Shown: positions 7,904 to 17,243, counted from the stretch's first letter. The stretch: DNA of 64,000 nt from Streptomyces sp. NBC_00483 (GCF_036013745.1 NZ_CP107880.1:1860001-1924000), one strand, 5' to 3'. Notes: a model not told the origin generated them from the sequence alone. Program-made: numbers and translations.

Positions 7904-10131
7904 CGGTGCCCGGCACACGATCCGCGGAGGGGACGGCGACCGATCCCGAGGAGGACGAGGGGCAGGGGCAGGAGGCCGCCGCGTCCCCGGGGCGTCGGCT
8001 GCGGCACGCGCTGCGCTTGTCCGGCCGGTGGCTCATGGCGAACACCCTGCTGCTGGCCCTGCTCGGCGCTTACGTGGCCATGGCCTACGGCGTCGCCACG
8101 CTGTCCAAATGGTTCTTCGCGACCGGCATCGTCGTCAGCTACGGCGTCGATCTCGCCCTGCCGTACGTCAAGTCCAACGCTCTGTCGCTGCTGCGCAAGA
8201 ACCGCTTCGGGCTCACGATGCGTTTCCTCATCCGCCAGCTTCTGCTCATCGGGTTCTTCGGTGAGCTGCCACTCTTTCCCCGCCATGCCACCGCGATCCT
8301 GGCCTGCGGGTTCATCTACCTCTTTGTTTTCCTGGTGCTGTACGGGCTGCCTCTGGAGACCGCGAAACGGAAACACCGGATGATCCCGGTGACCGTACGG
8401 ACCCTGGACCTCGGCGAGGCCATCCCGCCACCGCTCCCCCGCAACCTCGTCTACCGGAGCTACGTCCGCAAGATTCTGTATCTCGACGTCCTGATCTCCG
8501 CGGGCGCCACGGGGGCGATCGTCACCGACCAAGTGGCTTTCCTGTACGGGGGAATCGGGGCGCTGGTTCTTGTTTCGTTCGTCGCCATGACCGTCATGCT
8601 GCCGCAGGCGGCTCGGGCGCACCGGGTGCCCGAGCGCGAGGATTCGCTCGCCGCGGTCAACCGGGCTCTCGGATACGCCGGTCCCGAGGTGGTCGTGTAC
8701 TTCAGTTTCGCCTCGGCCACGAGCGACTTCATGTACCAGGTCAACATGTGGCTGCCGGTCCTGAAGAGCACCCGCAGAAGCTGTCTGGTCGTACTGCGTG
8801 AACGCCGCTCGATGGAACTCCTCGCCCCCACCGACATTCCCGCCATTTGTGTGCCGAAGGCGGATGACCTGGGCGAGATCGAGCTCCCGCACGCGCGGGT
8901 CGTGCTCTATCCCGGAAATGCCGGAAAGAACGTGCACATGCTGGGGCGTGCCGAAATGAAGCATGTCTTCGTCGGCCATGGCGACAGCGACAAGCTCGCC
9001 TCCAGCAACCGGGTCAGCAAGACGTACGACGAGATCTGGGTGGCCGGCCAGGCGGGCCGGGAACGGTACCGCCGCCTGCGCGGCTCCATACCCGACGAGG
9101 CCATCGTGGAGGTCGGCCTGCCGCAGCTCGACGAGGTCGAACCCGCCGCTCCGCAGGCCAAGGAGCACCCGGCCGTCCTGTACGCGCCGACGTGGGAGGG
9201 CTGGACCCGGGAAGGGGACTACAGCTCGGTCCCGGACCTCGGCGTCCGCATCATCACCGAACTGCTCCGGCTGAACCCGGAGGGCCGCATCGTCTACCGG
9301 CCCCACCCGATGCTCGGCTATCGCTCCCCGGAAGCGGCCGAGGAGCACCGCAAGATTCTGGCGATCCTGGAAGAGGACAACAAACGGCGGCTCACCGAGA
9401 ACCCCGGACTCGTGGCGGATGCGACGGTCCTCAAGGAAATGGCCGCGCTGGAGGAACGAATGGCGGAACTCCAGGACCGCAGCCGCGACTCACCCGCGTA
9501 CCACCTGACCGAACAGGAGCGGGTGGTACGCCAGGAATTCGCCATCTCCCGCTGGTACGAGCTCTTCCCGATGGTCAACAGCCCGCGCCTGCACTTCCAC
9601 AGCACGGGACGGCTGCCGGGCCTGTTCGCCGTGTTCAATGCGGTCGACGGAATGATCAGCGACATTTCCAGTGTGGTGTCCGACTTCCTGGCCAGCGGAA
9701 AGCCGTACTCGCTGTCGAACCCGCGCGACCTTTCGGTGGCCGAGCTGACGGAACAGGTGTCCGTGGCGGGCGCCGCGTATCTCGTGCCCGTGGGCGAGGA
9801 TCTGGCGGTGGGTGACTTCCTGGAGGCCGTACGGGCCGCGGGCGACGACCGGCTCGCGCAGCGCCGCCGCGTTCTGCGGACATTCGTCCTGGGCGGGCCC
9901 GAGGCCCAGAAGCGCTTCACGTACGCGGTGGACGATCTGTACGAGCGGGGAATCAGGACGTTCCCGGCCGGCGAGGTCCCGGTGCCGACGGTGGCCACGC
10001 CCTTCAATCAGGAGGACACCGAGCAAGAGGACGTTCCACCGGAGATCCAAGAAGAAATCCCGCCGGACATCCAGGAAGAAATCGAATCAATGCCCACCGC
10101 GACACGGGAAGGGGATCTCGGCAATGGTTGA
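7900..10131 (+). CDS. CDP-glycerol glycerophosphotransferase-family membrane protein (TagB/TagF/TarL-like)
   Basis: The protein has 743 aa. After an acidic N-terminus there are several hydrophobic segments between about residues 45 and 235. The C-terminal half is the catalytic family domain: FVGHGDSDK (counterpart of the HG motif), YAPTWEGW, YRPHPM and MISDISSVVSDF (counterpart of the TDYSS motif). Family members transfer glycerol-phosphate or ribitol-phosphate from CDP-alditols to build teichoic acids at the inner membrane. The CDP-ribitol synthase homolog at 12300 suggests ribitol as the unit. The extreme C-terminus carries an EIQEEIPPDIQEEI repeat. It is coupled upstream by ATGA and overlaps the next start by 8 bp. 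Confidence 0.8.
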   Translation: MTVPGTRSAEGTATDPEEDEGQGQEAAASPGRRLRHALRLSGRWLMANTLLLALLGAYVAMAYGVATLSKWFFATGIVVSYGVDLALPYVKSNALSLLRKNRFGLTMRFLIRQLLLIGFFGELPLFPRHATAILACGFIYLFVFLVLYGLPLETAKRKHRMIPVTVRTLDLGEAIPPPLPRNLVYRSYVRKILYLDVLISAGATGAIVTDQVAFLYGGIGALVLVSFVAMTVMLPQAARAHRVPEREDSLAAVNRALGYAGPEVVVYFSFASATSDFMYQVNMWLPVLKSTRRSCLVVLRERRSMELLAPTDIPAICVPKADDLGEIELPHARVVLYPGNAGKNVHMLGRAEMKHVFVGHGDSDKLASSNRVSKTYDEIWVAGQAGRERYRRLRGSIPDEAIVEVGLPQLDEVEPAAPQAKEHPAVLYAPTWEGWTREGDYSSVPDLGVRIITELLRLNPEGRIVYRPHPMLGYRSPEAAEEHRKILAILEEDNKRRLTENPGLVADATVLKEMAALEERMAELQDRSRDSPAYHLTEQERVVRQEFAISRWYELFPMVNSPRLHFHSTGRLPGLFAVFNAVDGMISDISSVVSDFLASGKPYSLSNPRDLSVAELTEQVSVAGAAYLVPVGEDLAVGDFLEAVRAAGDDRLAQRRRVLRTFVLGGPEAQKRFTYAVDDLYERGIRTFPAGEVPVPTVATPFNQEDTEQEDVPPEIQEEIPPDIQEEIESMPTATREGDLGNG

Positions 10132-12157
10132 CATCAGCGTCATCGTTCCGGTGTACAACGCGGAAACCACCATTGAGCGGTGCATCACCTCCGTGGTGCG
10201 GCAGAGCATCGGGGTGGACAGGATCGAGCTCATCGTCGTCGACGACGGTTCCATCGACGCCACCCCTACGGAGCTGAGCAGGCTCGCCGCGCTGCACCCC
10301 GTGCTGACCGTGCTGACGATCGACCACCGGGGAAAGCCCGCGGCTGCGCGGAACACCGGGATCGAACACGCCCGCGGCCGATTCCTGTACTTCCTCGACG
10401 CGGACGACTGGCTCGGCGAGGAAACGCTGGAACGCACACTCACCCTCGCGGAGCGCGGCGGCGCGGACATCGTCCTGGGGAAGATAGTGGGCGTCGGCGG
10501 CCGCAGGCCCGCCACGTCGATGTTCCGGGAGACCGTGACCCTCGGGAACATCTTCGACACGTACGCCTATCGGAACCAGGTCGTCTTCAAGCTCTTCCGA
10601 CGCGAGTTGATCGACCGGCTCGACCTCCGTTTCGACGAAGAGGCCGGTTACGGCGAGGACATCATCTTCGTGTCGACCGCCTACCTGGCGGCCCGCGATT
10701 CCATCGGCATCGTGTCGGACTACGACTGCTACTACTGGACCCGGGCCCAGGGTGACCAGCAGGAGCTGTCCCGTACGTACCAGGCGCCGGAGCGCGTCAC
10801 CAACATCATCGAGCCCGTCCGGCAGATCCAGGAAGCCGACCTGGACCCGGACCAGCGGGACGCCATGATGTCGCGGCACTTCAAGGACGTGGTCGGCTTT
10901 CTGCGTCGCTGGGTGGGGGTGCAGGGCGTACCGGCCTCGGAGGCGGCGTTCGACCGTATCGCCACGGTGATCTCCCCTGTCCTCACCGATGGGGCGCTGC
11001 TGCACTGCGATCCGTTCGAGCGGCTGTCGGTCGTGCTCCTCACGAAGCACCGCCGAGATCTCCTCTCCGAGCTCTACACCACGGATCTCGTCTCCCACCG
11101 CCCGGCGCAGGCGAAGTTCTCGTCGGGCGGACGGTTCTACGCCGATCTGCCGTATCTGCGCGACGCCGAGGCCGCAGTTCCCGACCTGGTCTACGACGTC
11201 ACGGACTCGCTCGAGGCCTCCGCCGCGCTGGAATCCGCCTTCCACGACGAGGGCGACTTCGCTCTCACCGGCCGCACGGAGGTGCCGGGCCTGCCGATCC
11301 GGGACATGGAATTCCACCTGCTGCTGACGCGACGGGACAGCACCGAGGAGGTCGAGCTCCCCCTCACCCCACTCTCGTACGCCGCCTTCGACCTGATGAC
11401 CTGGCGCGCGCGAATCCCTCTGACCACCTGCAACGAGGGGTCGATCCTGACGCCCGGGGTCTGGGACGTCTCCCTCGTGGGCCGCCTCGGGGAGGCCACC
11501 GTCCGGGGCCGGCTGCACGGCGGCGACCTGGGCAGCCATCGAGTCCCCACCCCCGTCTTCGCGGAGCCCCTGCCCGGATACGGCATGTACGAGGCGGAGA
11601 TGTACGCGACCTCGCGCGCCCACTACGTCGCCATCGGTGTCGCGGGCCGCCACCGGACGCCGGCCAGGGCCTTCCTGGCCGGCGTGACCTGGAAGGACGA
11701 CTCCGCGCAGCTCGTCGGAGGTGGCTGGAGCGGCCGGGACAGCACGATGCCGCTGACCGCGAGCGTGGTGCTCTCGGAGCGCGGCACACGCCGGGAGATC
11801 GAGCTCCCCACCACCGTCACGGACTTCCCGCCCCTCCTGGACCCCCCGGCCGCCCGCGCCCCGCAGAGTCCCGACGGAGGAGCGGACCGGCCCGCGACGG
11901 AGACCCCCTGGGCGCCCCCGGTACCCGACTGGGCCATCGGGTTCACGGCCACGTTCACCGCCGAGCTGCGCGAGGGCCTCGACGGCACGTGGGACTGCTA
12001 TCTCAGACTGCGGCGCGGCAGGGACCTGCGTGACATCCGCGTCGCGGCACCCACGTACGCGGTCTCCGCCGATCTCCAGCCCTTGACCCGTAAGGCGAAG
12101 GCGCTGCACTGCAGCCCGTACGTCACGGACAAGCGCAATGTGAGCCTCCGACTGTGA
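10124..12157 (+). CDS. GT2 glycosyltransferase with TarS-like C-terminal region (wall polymer paralog 3)
   Basis: The 677-aa protein has the most canonical GT-A domain of the four paralogs: ISVIVPVYNA, VVDDGSID and an intact D92-A-D-D in YFLDADDWLGEE, then YGEDIIF. The C-terminal region contains YADLPYLRD and VYDVTD followed by beta-rich modules, as in teichoic acid glycosyltransferases. It probably glycosylates the polymer made by the preceding gene. ATG 10124 overlaps the upstream stop by 8 bp and is preceded by GGGAAGGGG. It is the last gene of the compact 4789-12157 run; a 142-bp gap follows. Confidence 0.82.
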   Translation: MVDISVIVPVYNAETTIERCITSVVRQSIGVDRIELIVVDDGSIDATPTELSRLAALHPVLTVLTIDHRGKPAAARNTGIEHARGRFLYFLDADDWLGEETLERTLTLAERGGADIVLGKIVGVGGRRPATSMFRETVTLGNIFDTYAYRNQVVFKLFRRELIDRLDLRFDEEAGYGEDIIFVSTAYLAARDSIGIVSDYDCYYWTRAQGDQQELSRTYQAPERVTNIIEPVRQIQEADLDPDQRDAMMSRHFKDVVGFLRRWVGVQGVPASEAAFDRIATVISPVLTDGALLHCDPFERLSVVLLTKHRRDLLSELYTTDLVSHRPAQAKFSSGGRFYADLPYLRDAEAAVPDLVYDVTDSLEASAALESAFHDEGDFALTGRTEVPGLPIRDMEFHLLLTRRDSTEEVELPLTPLSYAAFDLMTWRARIPLTTCNEGSILTPGVWDVSLVGRLGEATVRGRLHGGDLGSHRVPTPVFAEPLPGYGMYEAEMYATSRAHYVAIGVAGRHRTPARAFLAGVTWKDDSAQLVGGGWSGRDSTMPLTASVVLSERGTRREIELPTTVTDFPPLLDPPAARAPQSPDGGADRPATETPWAPPVPDWAIGFTATFTAELREGLDGTWDCYLRLRRGRDLRDIRVAAPTYAVSADLQPLTRKAKALHCSPYVTDKRNVSLRL

Positions 12158-12299
12158 ACCAGCACCACCGTCAGCAGACCCTAAATGCCCGGTTTGACGG
12201 GTTAGTTCCAGTTGATGCAGCCTGAGTACATTCGACGATCAGACGGCCGACGACACCCGCAGTGACGCAACGCCTACCACTTGCAGTCTGGGGAACGAC

Positions 12300-13799
12300 G
12301 TGAATCAGCAGCACGAAAGCGAACAGCAGACCGGCCGTACCGTCGCCGTCATTCTCGCTGGAGGCACGGGCACCCGGGTCGGCCTCGCCGTGCCGAAGCA
12401 GCTGGTGAAGATCGCAGGCAAGACGATCATCGAGCACACCCTGGACATCTTCGAGCGAGCGCCGGGCGTCGACGAAATCGTCGTCCTCATGACGAGCGAT
12501 TTCGTCCCCACGCTGCAGAAGATCGTGGACGCCGCCGGATACACCAAGGTGAGCCGCGTGATAGCGGGCGGAACCTCCCGCAACGAGACCACACGACGCG
12601 CCCTCGGAGCCCTGGGGGCCCAGGCCGGCACTCCCCCCGAGGACAACATGAAGGTCCTCTTCCACGACTCGGTGCGCCCCCTCCTCTCCCAGCGGATCGT
12701 CGCCGACTGCATCGCCGCCCTGGACCGCTACGACGCGGTGGACGTGGCCATCCCCTCCGCGGACACCATCGCGCACTGCCGCACCCACGGGACCGACGGC
12801 GAGTTCATCACCTCGATCCCCGACCGCACCCGGCTCCGCCGTGGCCAGACACCCCAGGGCTTCCGCCTCGCGACGCTCTGGCAGGCCTACGAGAAGGCCT
12901 CCGGCGACCCCAACTTCGAGGGCACCGACGACTGCTCCATCGTGCTGCGCTACCTCCCCGACGTGCCGGTGCACGTCGTACGCGGAGAAGAGCAGAACAT
13001 GAAGGTCACCCACCCCGTCGACGTGTTCCTCACCGACAAACTGTTCCAGCTCTCCTCCAGCGTCGCTCCCGAGGCCCTGGAAGAGGAGGAGTACCGCAAG
13101 CGCCTCGACGGCCGCACGGTGGTGATCTTCGGCGCGAGCTACGGCATCGGGGCGGACATCGCCGACATCGCCCGCAGCCACGGCGCGAAGGTCTTCGCCA
13201 ACAGCCGCTCGGGAACCGGCACTTACGTCGAGCACCCCGAGCACATCGAACGCGCGCTGACCGAGGCGTACGAGGAGACGGGACGCGTCGACTACGTCGT
13301 CAACACCGCGGGCGTGCTCCGCATCGGCAAACTCGCGGAGAGCAGCACAGAGACCATCGAAGAGGCCACGGCGGTGAACTACCTGGCCCCCGTGCACATG
13401 GCCCGCTTCGCCCACCGCTACCTGGCCGAGACCAAGGGCCAGCTCCTCCTCTACACCTCCAGCAGCTACACCCGCGGCCGCGGCTCGTACAGCCTCTACT
13501 CCTCCGCCAAGGCCGCCACCGTCAACCTCACCCAGGCCCTCGCCGACGAATGGGCCCCCGACGGCATCCGCGTCAACTGCATCAACCCGGAACGCACCGC
13601 GACCCCGATGCGCACCAACGCCTTCGGCGACGAACCGTCCTCCTCCCTCCTCACCTCCGAGGCGGTGGCCCAGTCTTCGGTCGACGTCCTGGTGTCACCA
13701 CTGACCGGCCACGTCATCGACATCCGCCGCCAGGACCCGACACTGAACACGGTGGGCGACGACTTCTACGCGGCGTTGGTGGCCGGGCTCGAGGAGTAG
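12300..13799 (+). CDS. Bifunctional ribitol-5-phosphate cytidylyltransferase / ribulose-5-phosphate reductase (CDP-ribitol synthase fusion)
   Basis: The protein has 499 aa. Residues 14-245 are an IspD/TarI-like cytidylyltransferase (ILAGGTGTRVG, then VPKQ, HDSVRP, QGF). Residues 270-495 are a short-chain dehydrogenase with the nucleotide-binding GASYGIG motif and the catalytic Y400-S-S-A-K404. This is the order of Haemophilus Bcs1/Acs1, which makes CDP-ribitol from ribulose 5-phosphate, NADPH and CTP. Here the SDR reductase replaces the usual separate TarJ (a medium-chain enzyme). It should feed the polymerase and decorating enzymes around it. The GTG start at 12300 has GGGGAAC at a proper distance. 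The 142-bp upstream gap contains TTGACG at 12194 as a possible -35 element, without a clear -10. Confidence 0.85.
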   Translation: MNQQHESEQQTGRTVAVILAGGTGTRVGLAVPKQLVKIAGKTIIEHTLDIFERAPGVDEIVVLMTSDFVPTLQKIVDAAGYTKVSRVIAGGTSRNETTRRALGALGAQAGTPPEDNMKVLFHDSVRPLLSQRIVADCIAALDRYDAVDVAIPSADTIAHCRTHGTDGEFITSIPDRTRLRRGQTPQGFRLATLWQAYEKASGDPNFEGTDDCSIVLRYLPDVPVHVVRGEEQNMKVTHPVDVFLTDKLFQLSSSVAPEALEEEEYRKRLDGRTVVIFGASYGIGADIADIARSHGAKVFANSRSGTGTYVEHPEHIERALTEAYEETGRVDYVVNTAGVLRIGKLAESSTETIEEATAVNYLAPVHMARFAHRYLAETKGQLLLYTSSSYTRGRGSYSLYSSAKAATVNLTQALADEWAPDGIRVNCINPERTATPMRTNAFGDEPSSSLLTSEAVAQSSVDVLVSPLTGHVIDIRRQDPTLNTVGDDFYAALVAGLEE

Positions 13800-13828
13800 G
13801 CGAGGCCTCGGACGTCCGGAAGAGCGAT

Positions 13829-14644
13829 ATGAGCAGCCCCCAGCCACAGGCTTCGAACCACGCCCCGCGCGTCTTCGTCGCCGGCGATTCCACCGCTGTC
13901 ACACGCCCGAACACCCATCTGCCCATGACCGGCTGGGCGCAGGCGCTGCATCTCTTCCTCGCCGACGAGGTGGAGGTCGTCAACTGTGCCCGCGCGCGGT
14001 CGAGTTCGAAGAGCTTCCGGGAGCGCGGCCGACTGCGGTGGATCCTCGAACAGCTCGCTCCCGGGGACTACTTCATCGTCGGCTTCGGCCAGATCGACTG
14101 GAAGCCGGACCCGGGCCTGCACACCGAGCCGTTCGACGACTTCCAGGAGCACCTGCGCGCCTACATCTGCGGCACCCGGGACGCCCAGGCACATCCGGTG
14201 ATCCTGCTGCCCTACGAGCGGCGCCGGGTGGACCGCCACTCCAATGTCTCCCGCTTCCTCGGTGACTACCCGCTGGCCATGCGGGAGTTGGCCCGCGAGG
14301 AGCACGTTCCCGTCGTCGACCTGTACGGGCAGAGCGTCGCCTGGTGGGAGGAGCTGGGGCCCGAGGACTCGAAGCGGGCCTTCACCTATCTGCGTCCGGG
14401 GGAGCCTCTGATGGGGGTCGTCCTGGACGCCGACAATGTGCACGTGCGGCCCGAGGGTGCCATCGAGTGCGCCCGCTTCGTCGCCCGCAGCCTCCTCGAA
14501 CAAGAAGTGCTCCCCGCCCGCCTTGTGCAGGACCTCGGCCGCCGCACGTTCTCGTACGAGGAGCTGGGCTGGCTGGACGAGGCCACGTACGACCGGCTGA
14601 CCAAGGAGCGGGTCTCGCGTCGGCCCGCCCCGGAAGGGCACTGA
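13829..14644 (+). CDS. SGNH/GDSL esterase (rhamnogalacturonan acetylesterase-like)
   Basis: The protein has 271 aa and a single SGNH domain: VFVAGDST (Ser21), FGQID in place of the usual GxND block, and the D202-N-V-H205 catalytic pair. The arrangement resembles RGAE-type acetylesterases. No signal peptide is seen. It is probably an acetyl hydrolase or transferase acting on a cell-wall glycan or its precursor. ATG 13829 has GGAAG upstream. It lies 29 bp after the CDP-ribitol synthase and 2 bp before the next gene, so it is part of the same transcription unit. It is a more distant relative of the SGNH pair at 3343 and 4789. Confidence 0.75.
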   Translation: MSSPQPQASNHAPRVFVAGDSTAVTRPNTHLPMTGWAQALHLFLADEVEVVNCARARSSSKSFRERGRLRWILEQLAPGDYFIVGFGQIDWKPDPGLHTEPFDDFQEHLRAYICGTRDAQAHPVILLPYERRRVDRHSNVSRFLGDYPLAMRELAREEHVPVVDLYGQSVAWWEELGPEDSKRAFTYLRPGEPLMGVVLDADNVHVRPEGAIECARFVARSLLEQEVLPARLVQDLGRRTFSYEELGWLDEATYDRLTKERVSRRPAPEGH

Positions 14645-14646
14645 CG

Positions 14647-15456
14647 ATGCCTCACGAACTGTGCCGGGGCCGGGTCACGGGACACTCCACCGCCGACGGG
14701 GTCGTGTCCGCCGCGGTCTTCTCCTCGGCGGATCCGGAGCTCGGCGTCCGGCCGGGCGAGGAGCTCCATCTGACGCTCTCCGTGTCCTGCGACGAGCACG
14801 CGCACCTGGGGTTCGGTTACCTGCTGGCGAACTCGCTCGACGGGGTGGCGACCGTGGCCGGGTTGCAGGACGTCGAGTACTTTCCGCAGCAGGGCTGGTA
14901 CCGGGTCCGCGCCGAGCGGCAGCAGACCGCCACCGGAAGCGTCACCGTACGGATCGACGACCGGCCGAAGACCCCGCGCCTGCGTCCTGTCCTCGCCGCG
15001 ACGCTCCGGCTGCCCACCACCGGCGAGCGGATCCGCGTCAAGCGGCTGACCCACGCCGCGCTGCCGATCCGGGCAGCCGACGTCCGCGGCCTGCGCCTCA
15101 CGACCGACATCGGCGCACCCGTGTCCGTACACCCCTGGGACAGCCGCCCGGACGCGGGTTCCGTGCTGTCGGTGACCCAGCCCGCGCACGGCGTCGTCGA
15201 GCACCCGGGAGACGACTGGATCCACTACCGGCCCACGCCCGGGTTCACGGGCTACGACCGGTTCACATACACGGCCGTGGACGCGAACGGCATTACGGCG
15301 ACCGCCCCGGTCAACGTCTTCGTGGGGGAGCTGGGCCCGACGCCCGGTGTCTTCCCCGTCGAACCACCGGCACCCGCCTTCACCCCCTGGCAGTGGCCCG
15401 AACTCACTGGGAGCCTGCCCTGGCCCGGCATCCCGACCAAGGCATCGCACGGCTGA
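14647..15456 (+). CDS. Hypothetical protein with C-terminal bacterial Ig-like domain
   Basis: The protein has 269 aa. Residues about 180-235 (QPAHGVVEHPGD..HYRPTPGFTGYDRFTYTAVDANG) match the tandem Ig/cadherin-like fold found in adhesins and surface proteins. The N-terminal 150 residues are beta-rich and unassigned. There is no signal peptide or TM segment, which is odd for this fold and points to a cytoplasmic or co-exported partner of the glycosyltransferases. It starts 2 bp after the SGNH stop with no room for a separate SD, so translation is probably by re-initiation. The next gene starts 14 bp downstream. Confidence 0.6.
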   Translation: MPHELCRGRVTGHSTADGVVSAAVFSSADPELGVRPGEELHLTLSVSCDEHAHLGFGYLLANSLDGVATVAGLQDVEYFPQQGWYRVRAERQQTATGSVTVRIDDRPKTPRLRPVLAATLRLPTTGERIRVKRLTHAALPIRAADVRGLRLTTDIGAPVSVHPWDSRPDAGSVLSVTQPAHGVVEHPGDDWIHYRPTPGFTGYDRFTYTAVDANGITATAPVNVFVGELGPTPGVFPVEPPAPAFTPWQWPELTGSLPWPGIPTKASHG

Positions 15457-15470
15457 GGAGCCGCACCCCC

Positions 15471-17078
15471 ATGAACGCCAACTCCGCTCCCCCTGTGTCG
15501 CTCCCGGACGCGACCGTCGCACTCCGGGTGCAGAACCAGGACGGCCGGCTCGGCGCGTGCCTGGACTCGCTGTTCGCGCAGACATTGGGGACGGACCGGA
15601 TGCAGATCGTCGCCGTCGACGACGGTTCGTCGGACTCCAGTGGCAGCCTGCTGCGGGAGCTGTCCGCCGACCGGCCAGAGCTGCTCACCGTGGAGCTGCC
15701 GCGGCGCGGCGCCACACCCGCCGAGGCCCGCAACACGGCCATCGAGCACACCCGGGGCCGATACGTGATCTTCCTTGACGCCTCCGACCAGTTGGCCCCC
15801 GACGCCCTGGAGCGCATGGTCCGGGCAGCCGACCGCAACGAGGCCGATGTCGTCCTCGGCAAGCCCGTCGCGCTGGGCAAGCGATCCGTACCGACGTCGA
15901 TGTTCCGCAAGAGCAGCACCTACGCCGCCCCTCTGACCAGCAGGGTCTACTGGACCCTCACGCCGGACAAGCTGTTCCGCACCGAGCTGCTTCGCCGGGC
16001 CGGTCTCAGCTTCCCCACCGACCTGCGGTTCGGTGAGGACCAGCCGTTCACCGCCGCCGCCTACCTCGCCGCCGACGCGGTGTCCGTCGTGGCGGACGGT
16101 CCGTGCGTCCTCAAGGGCTCCCCCGCGCCGCCGGCCGCACCGGTCGGGCCGTCCGACCGGTGCGGCCTGGCCGAGCGGATGATGTCGATGGTCCACTCCC
16201 TCGTCCCGGAGGGGCCGGGCCGCGATCGGCTCCTCTCCCGCCACCTGGAAGTGGAACTCGGCAAGGCGACCGGTGCCGCCCTGCTCGCCAGTGACTCCCC
16301 CGAAGAGCGACGGCAGACCCTCACGCATGCCGAGTCACTGCTCAACTCCCTTGCCACACCGGGATCGTTGGCCCTGCTGCCACGGCCGCTCGCCGTCCGG
16401 TACGCACTGCTCGCCGGGGGCCACCACGAGCACGCGGTACGGATGGCCGAATACTCCGCCGCGGCCGACCGCCCCACGCCGAAGAAGGTGGTGGACGGCG
16501 GCAGGGTGTTCGCCGCTCTGCCGTACTTCCGCGATCCCGCTGTGGAGCTTCCCGACTCCGTTTTCGACATCACCGACCAGATGAAGGTGATGATGGAGCT
16601 TCAGACGCTCCGGTGGAGCGGGTCGATCCTGCACCTGGAAGGCTTCGCCTTCTTCGACCAGCTGAGCACCGCGAGCCGCCGAACCCATGTCCTCCTGAGA
16701 CACCGCGACACCGGGACGGAGGAGCGTTACTCCGTCACCGCCCACCGGGACGACAAGCTCGTCAATTCCAAGGGTCGCCCCCGCGCCATGGGCCGGTTCG
16801 CCGCACGCGTCAATCTCGCGCAGAGCTCCGACGGCTGGCCGCTCGCGCCCGGCATCTGGGACGTCCTGCTCTCGGTGAGCTTCGAGGGCGTCACCAGGGA
16901 AGTCCCGCTGGGCGCGCGGCGCGCCGCTTCGGTGGATGTCGTCTCGCGCCTGCCGCAGGTCCTGGGAGACTCGCCGCGCACCGAAGACCACCAGCTGGTG
17001 GCCGTACCGGCATACACGGAGAAGGGTCACCTGATCCTGGAGATCTCGGAACGGCTGCCGCTCCCGCAGCTGGACTGA
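15471..17078 (+). CDS. GT2-like glycosyltransferase with atypical N-terminus and D-A-S metal motif (wall polymer paralog 4)
   Basis: The 535-aa protein is aligned with the other three paralogs by VDDGSSDSS, EARNTAIEHTRGRY and FGEDQPF. The first strand is atypical (VALRVQNQDG instead of VSVVIPVYN), and the metal motif is D103-A-S-D rather than D-A-D-D. The C-terminal half has VFAALPYFRD and VFDITD as in the family. Reduced metal binding or a different donor is possible; activity is uncertain. ATG 15471 has GAGGAG at a suitable distance. It ends the wall-polymer run. Confidence 0.75.
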   Translation: MNANSAPPVSLPDATVALRVQNQDGRLGACLDSLFAQTLGTDRMQIVAVDDGSSDSSGSLLRELSADRPELLTVELPRRGATPAEARNTAIEHTRGRYVIFLDASDQLAPDALERMVRAADRNEADVVLGKPVALGKRSVPTSMFRKSSTYAAPLTSRVYWTLTPDKLFRTELLRRAGLSFPTDLRFGEDQPFTAAAYLAADAVSVVADGPCVLKGSPAPPAAPVGPSDRCGLAERMMSMVHSLVPEGPGRDRLLSRHLEVELGKATGAALLASDSPEERRQTLTHAESLLNSLATPGSLALLPRPLAVRYALLAGGHHEHAVRMAEYSAAADRPTPKKVVDGGRVFAALPYFRDPAVELPDSVFDITDQMKVMMELQTLRWSGSILHLEGFAFFDQLSTASRRTHVLLRHRDTGTEERYSVTAHRDDKLVNSKGRPRAMGRFAARVNLAQSSDGWPLAPGIWDVLLSVSFEGVTREVPLGARRAASVDVVSRLPQVLGDSPRTEDHQLVAVPAYTEKGHLILEISERLPLPQLD

Positions 17079-17113
17079 GGCAGCGGCCGACCCGGCCGGA
17101 GCACACGCCGGCG

Positions 17114-17150
17114 GCATACGCATATGCCTTATATAAGTCCATATAGGTAA
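17114..17150. promoter_or_regulatory. AT-rich palindrome cluster upstream of the surface protein
   Basis: A 37-bp AT-rich island in very GC-rich DNA holds two perfect palindromes, GCATATGC (17120-17127) and CTTATATAAG (17128-17137), followed by CCATATAGG. It sits 95-130 bp before the start of the LPDTG protein. It could be a promoter with an operator; TATAGG at 17142 could serve as a -10, but no matching -35 is evident. Confidence 0.35.
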
Positions 17151-17243
17151 AACCGACCGCGTCAGGCGTTGCCGTACCAGACTTCCCCGCCGGCGCACGT
17201 CACCCTTCCAACGGACACACCCGTCTCTGGAGGAAGGGCGCCG

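Noticed and set aside
6140..7918. 592-codon minus-strand frame opposite GT2 paralog 2
   Set aside because: The opposite strand carries a clear GT2 with SD and family motifs; the antisense protein is repetitive and without hydrophobic core pattern.
10004..12109. 701-codon minus-strand frame opposite GT2 paralog 3
   Set aside because: Same antisense artefact of high-GC DNA.
12194..12232. Possible sigma-70-type promoter upstream of the CDP-ribitol synthase
   Set aside because: TTGACG is present but no -10 element sits at a 16-19 bp spacing.
12171..13415. 414-codon minus-strand frame opposite the CDP-ribitol synthase
   Set aside because: Antisense to a well-supported bifunctional enzyme; no recognisable motifs.
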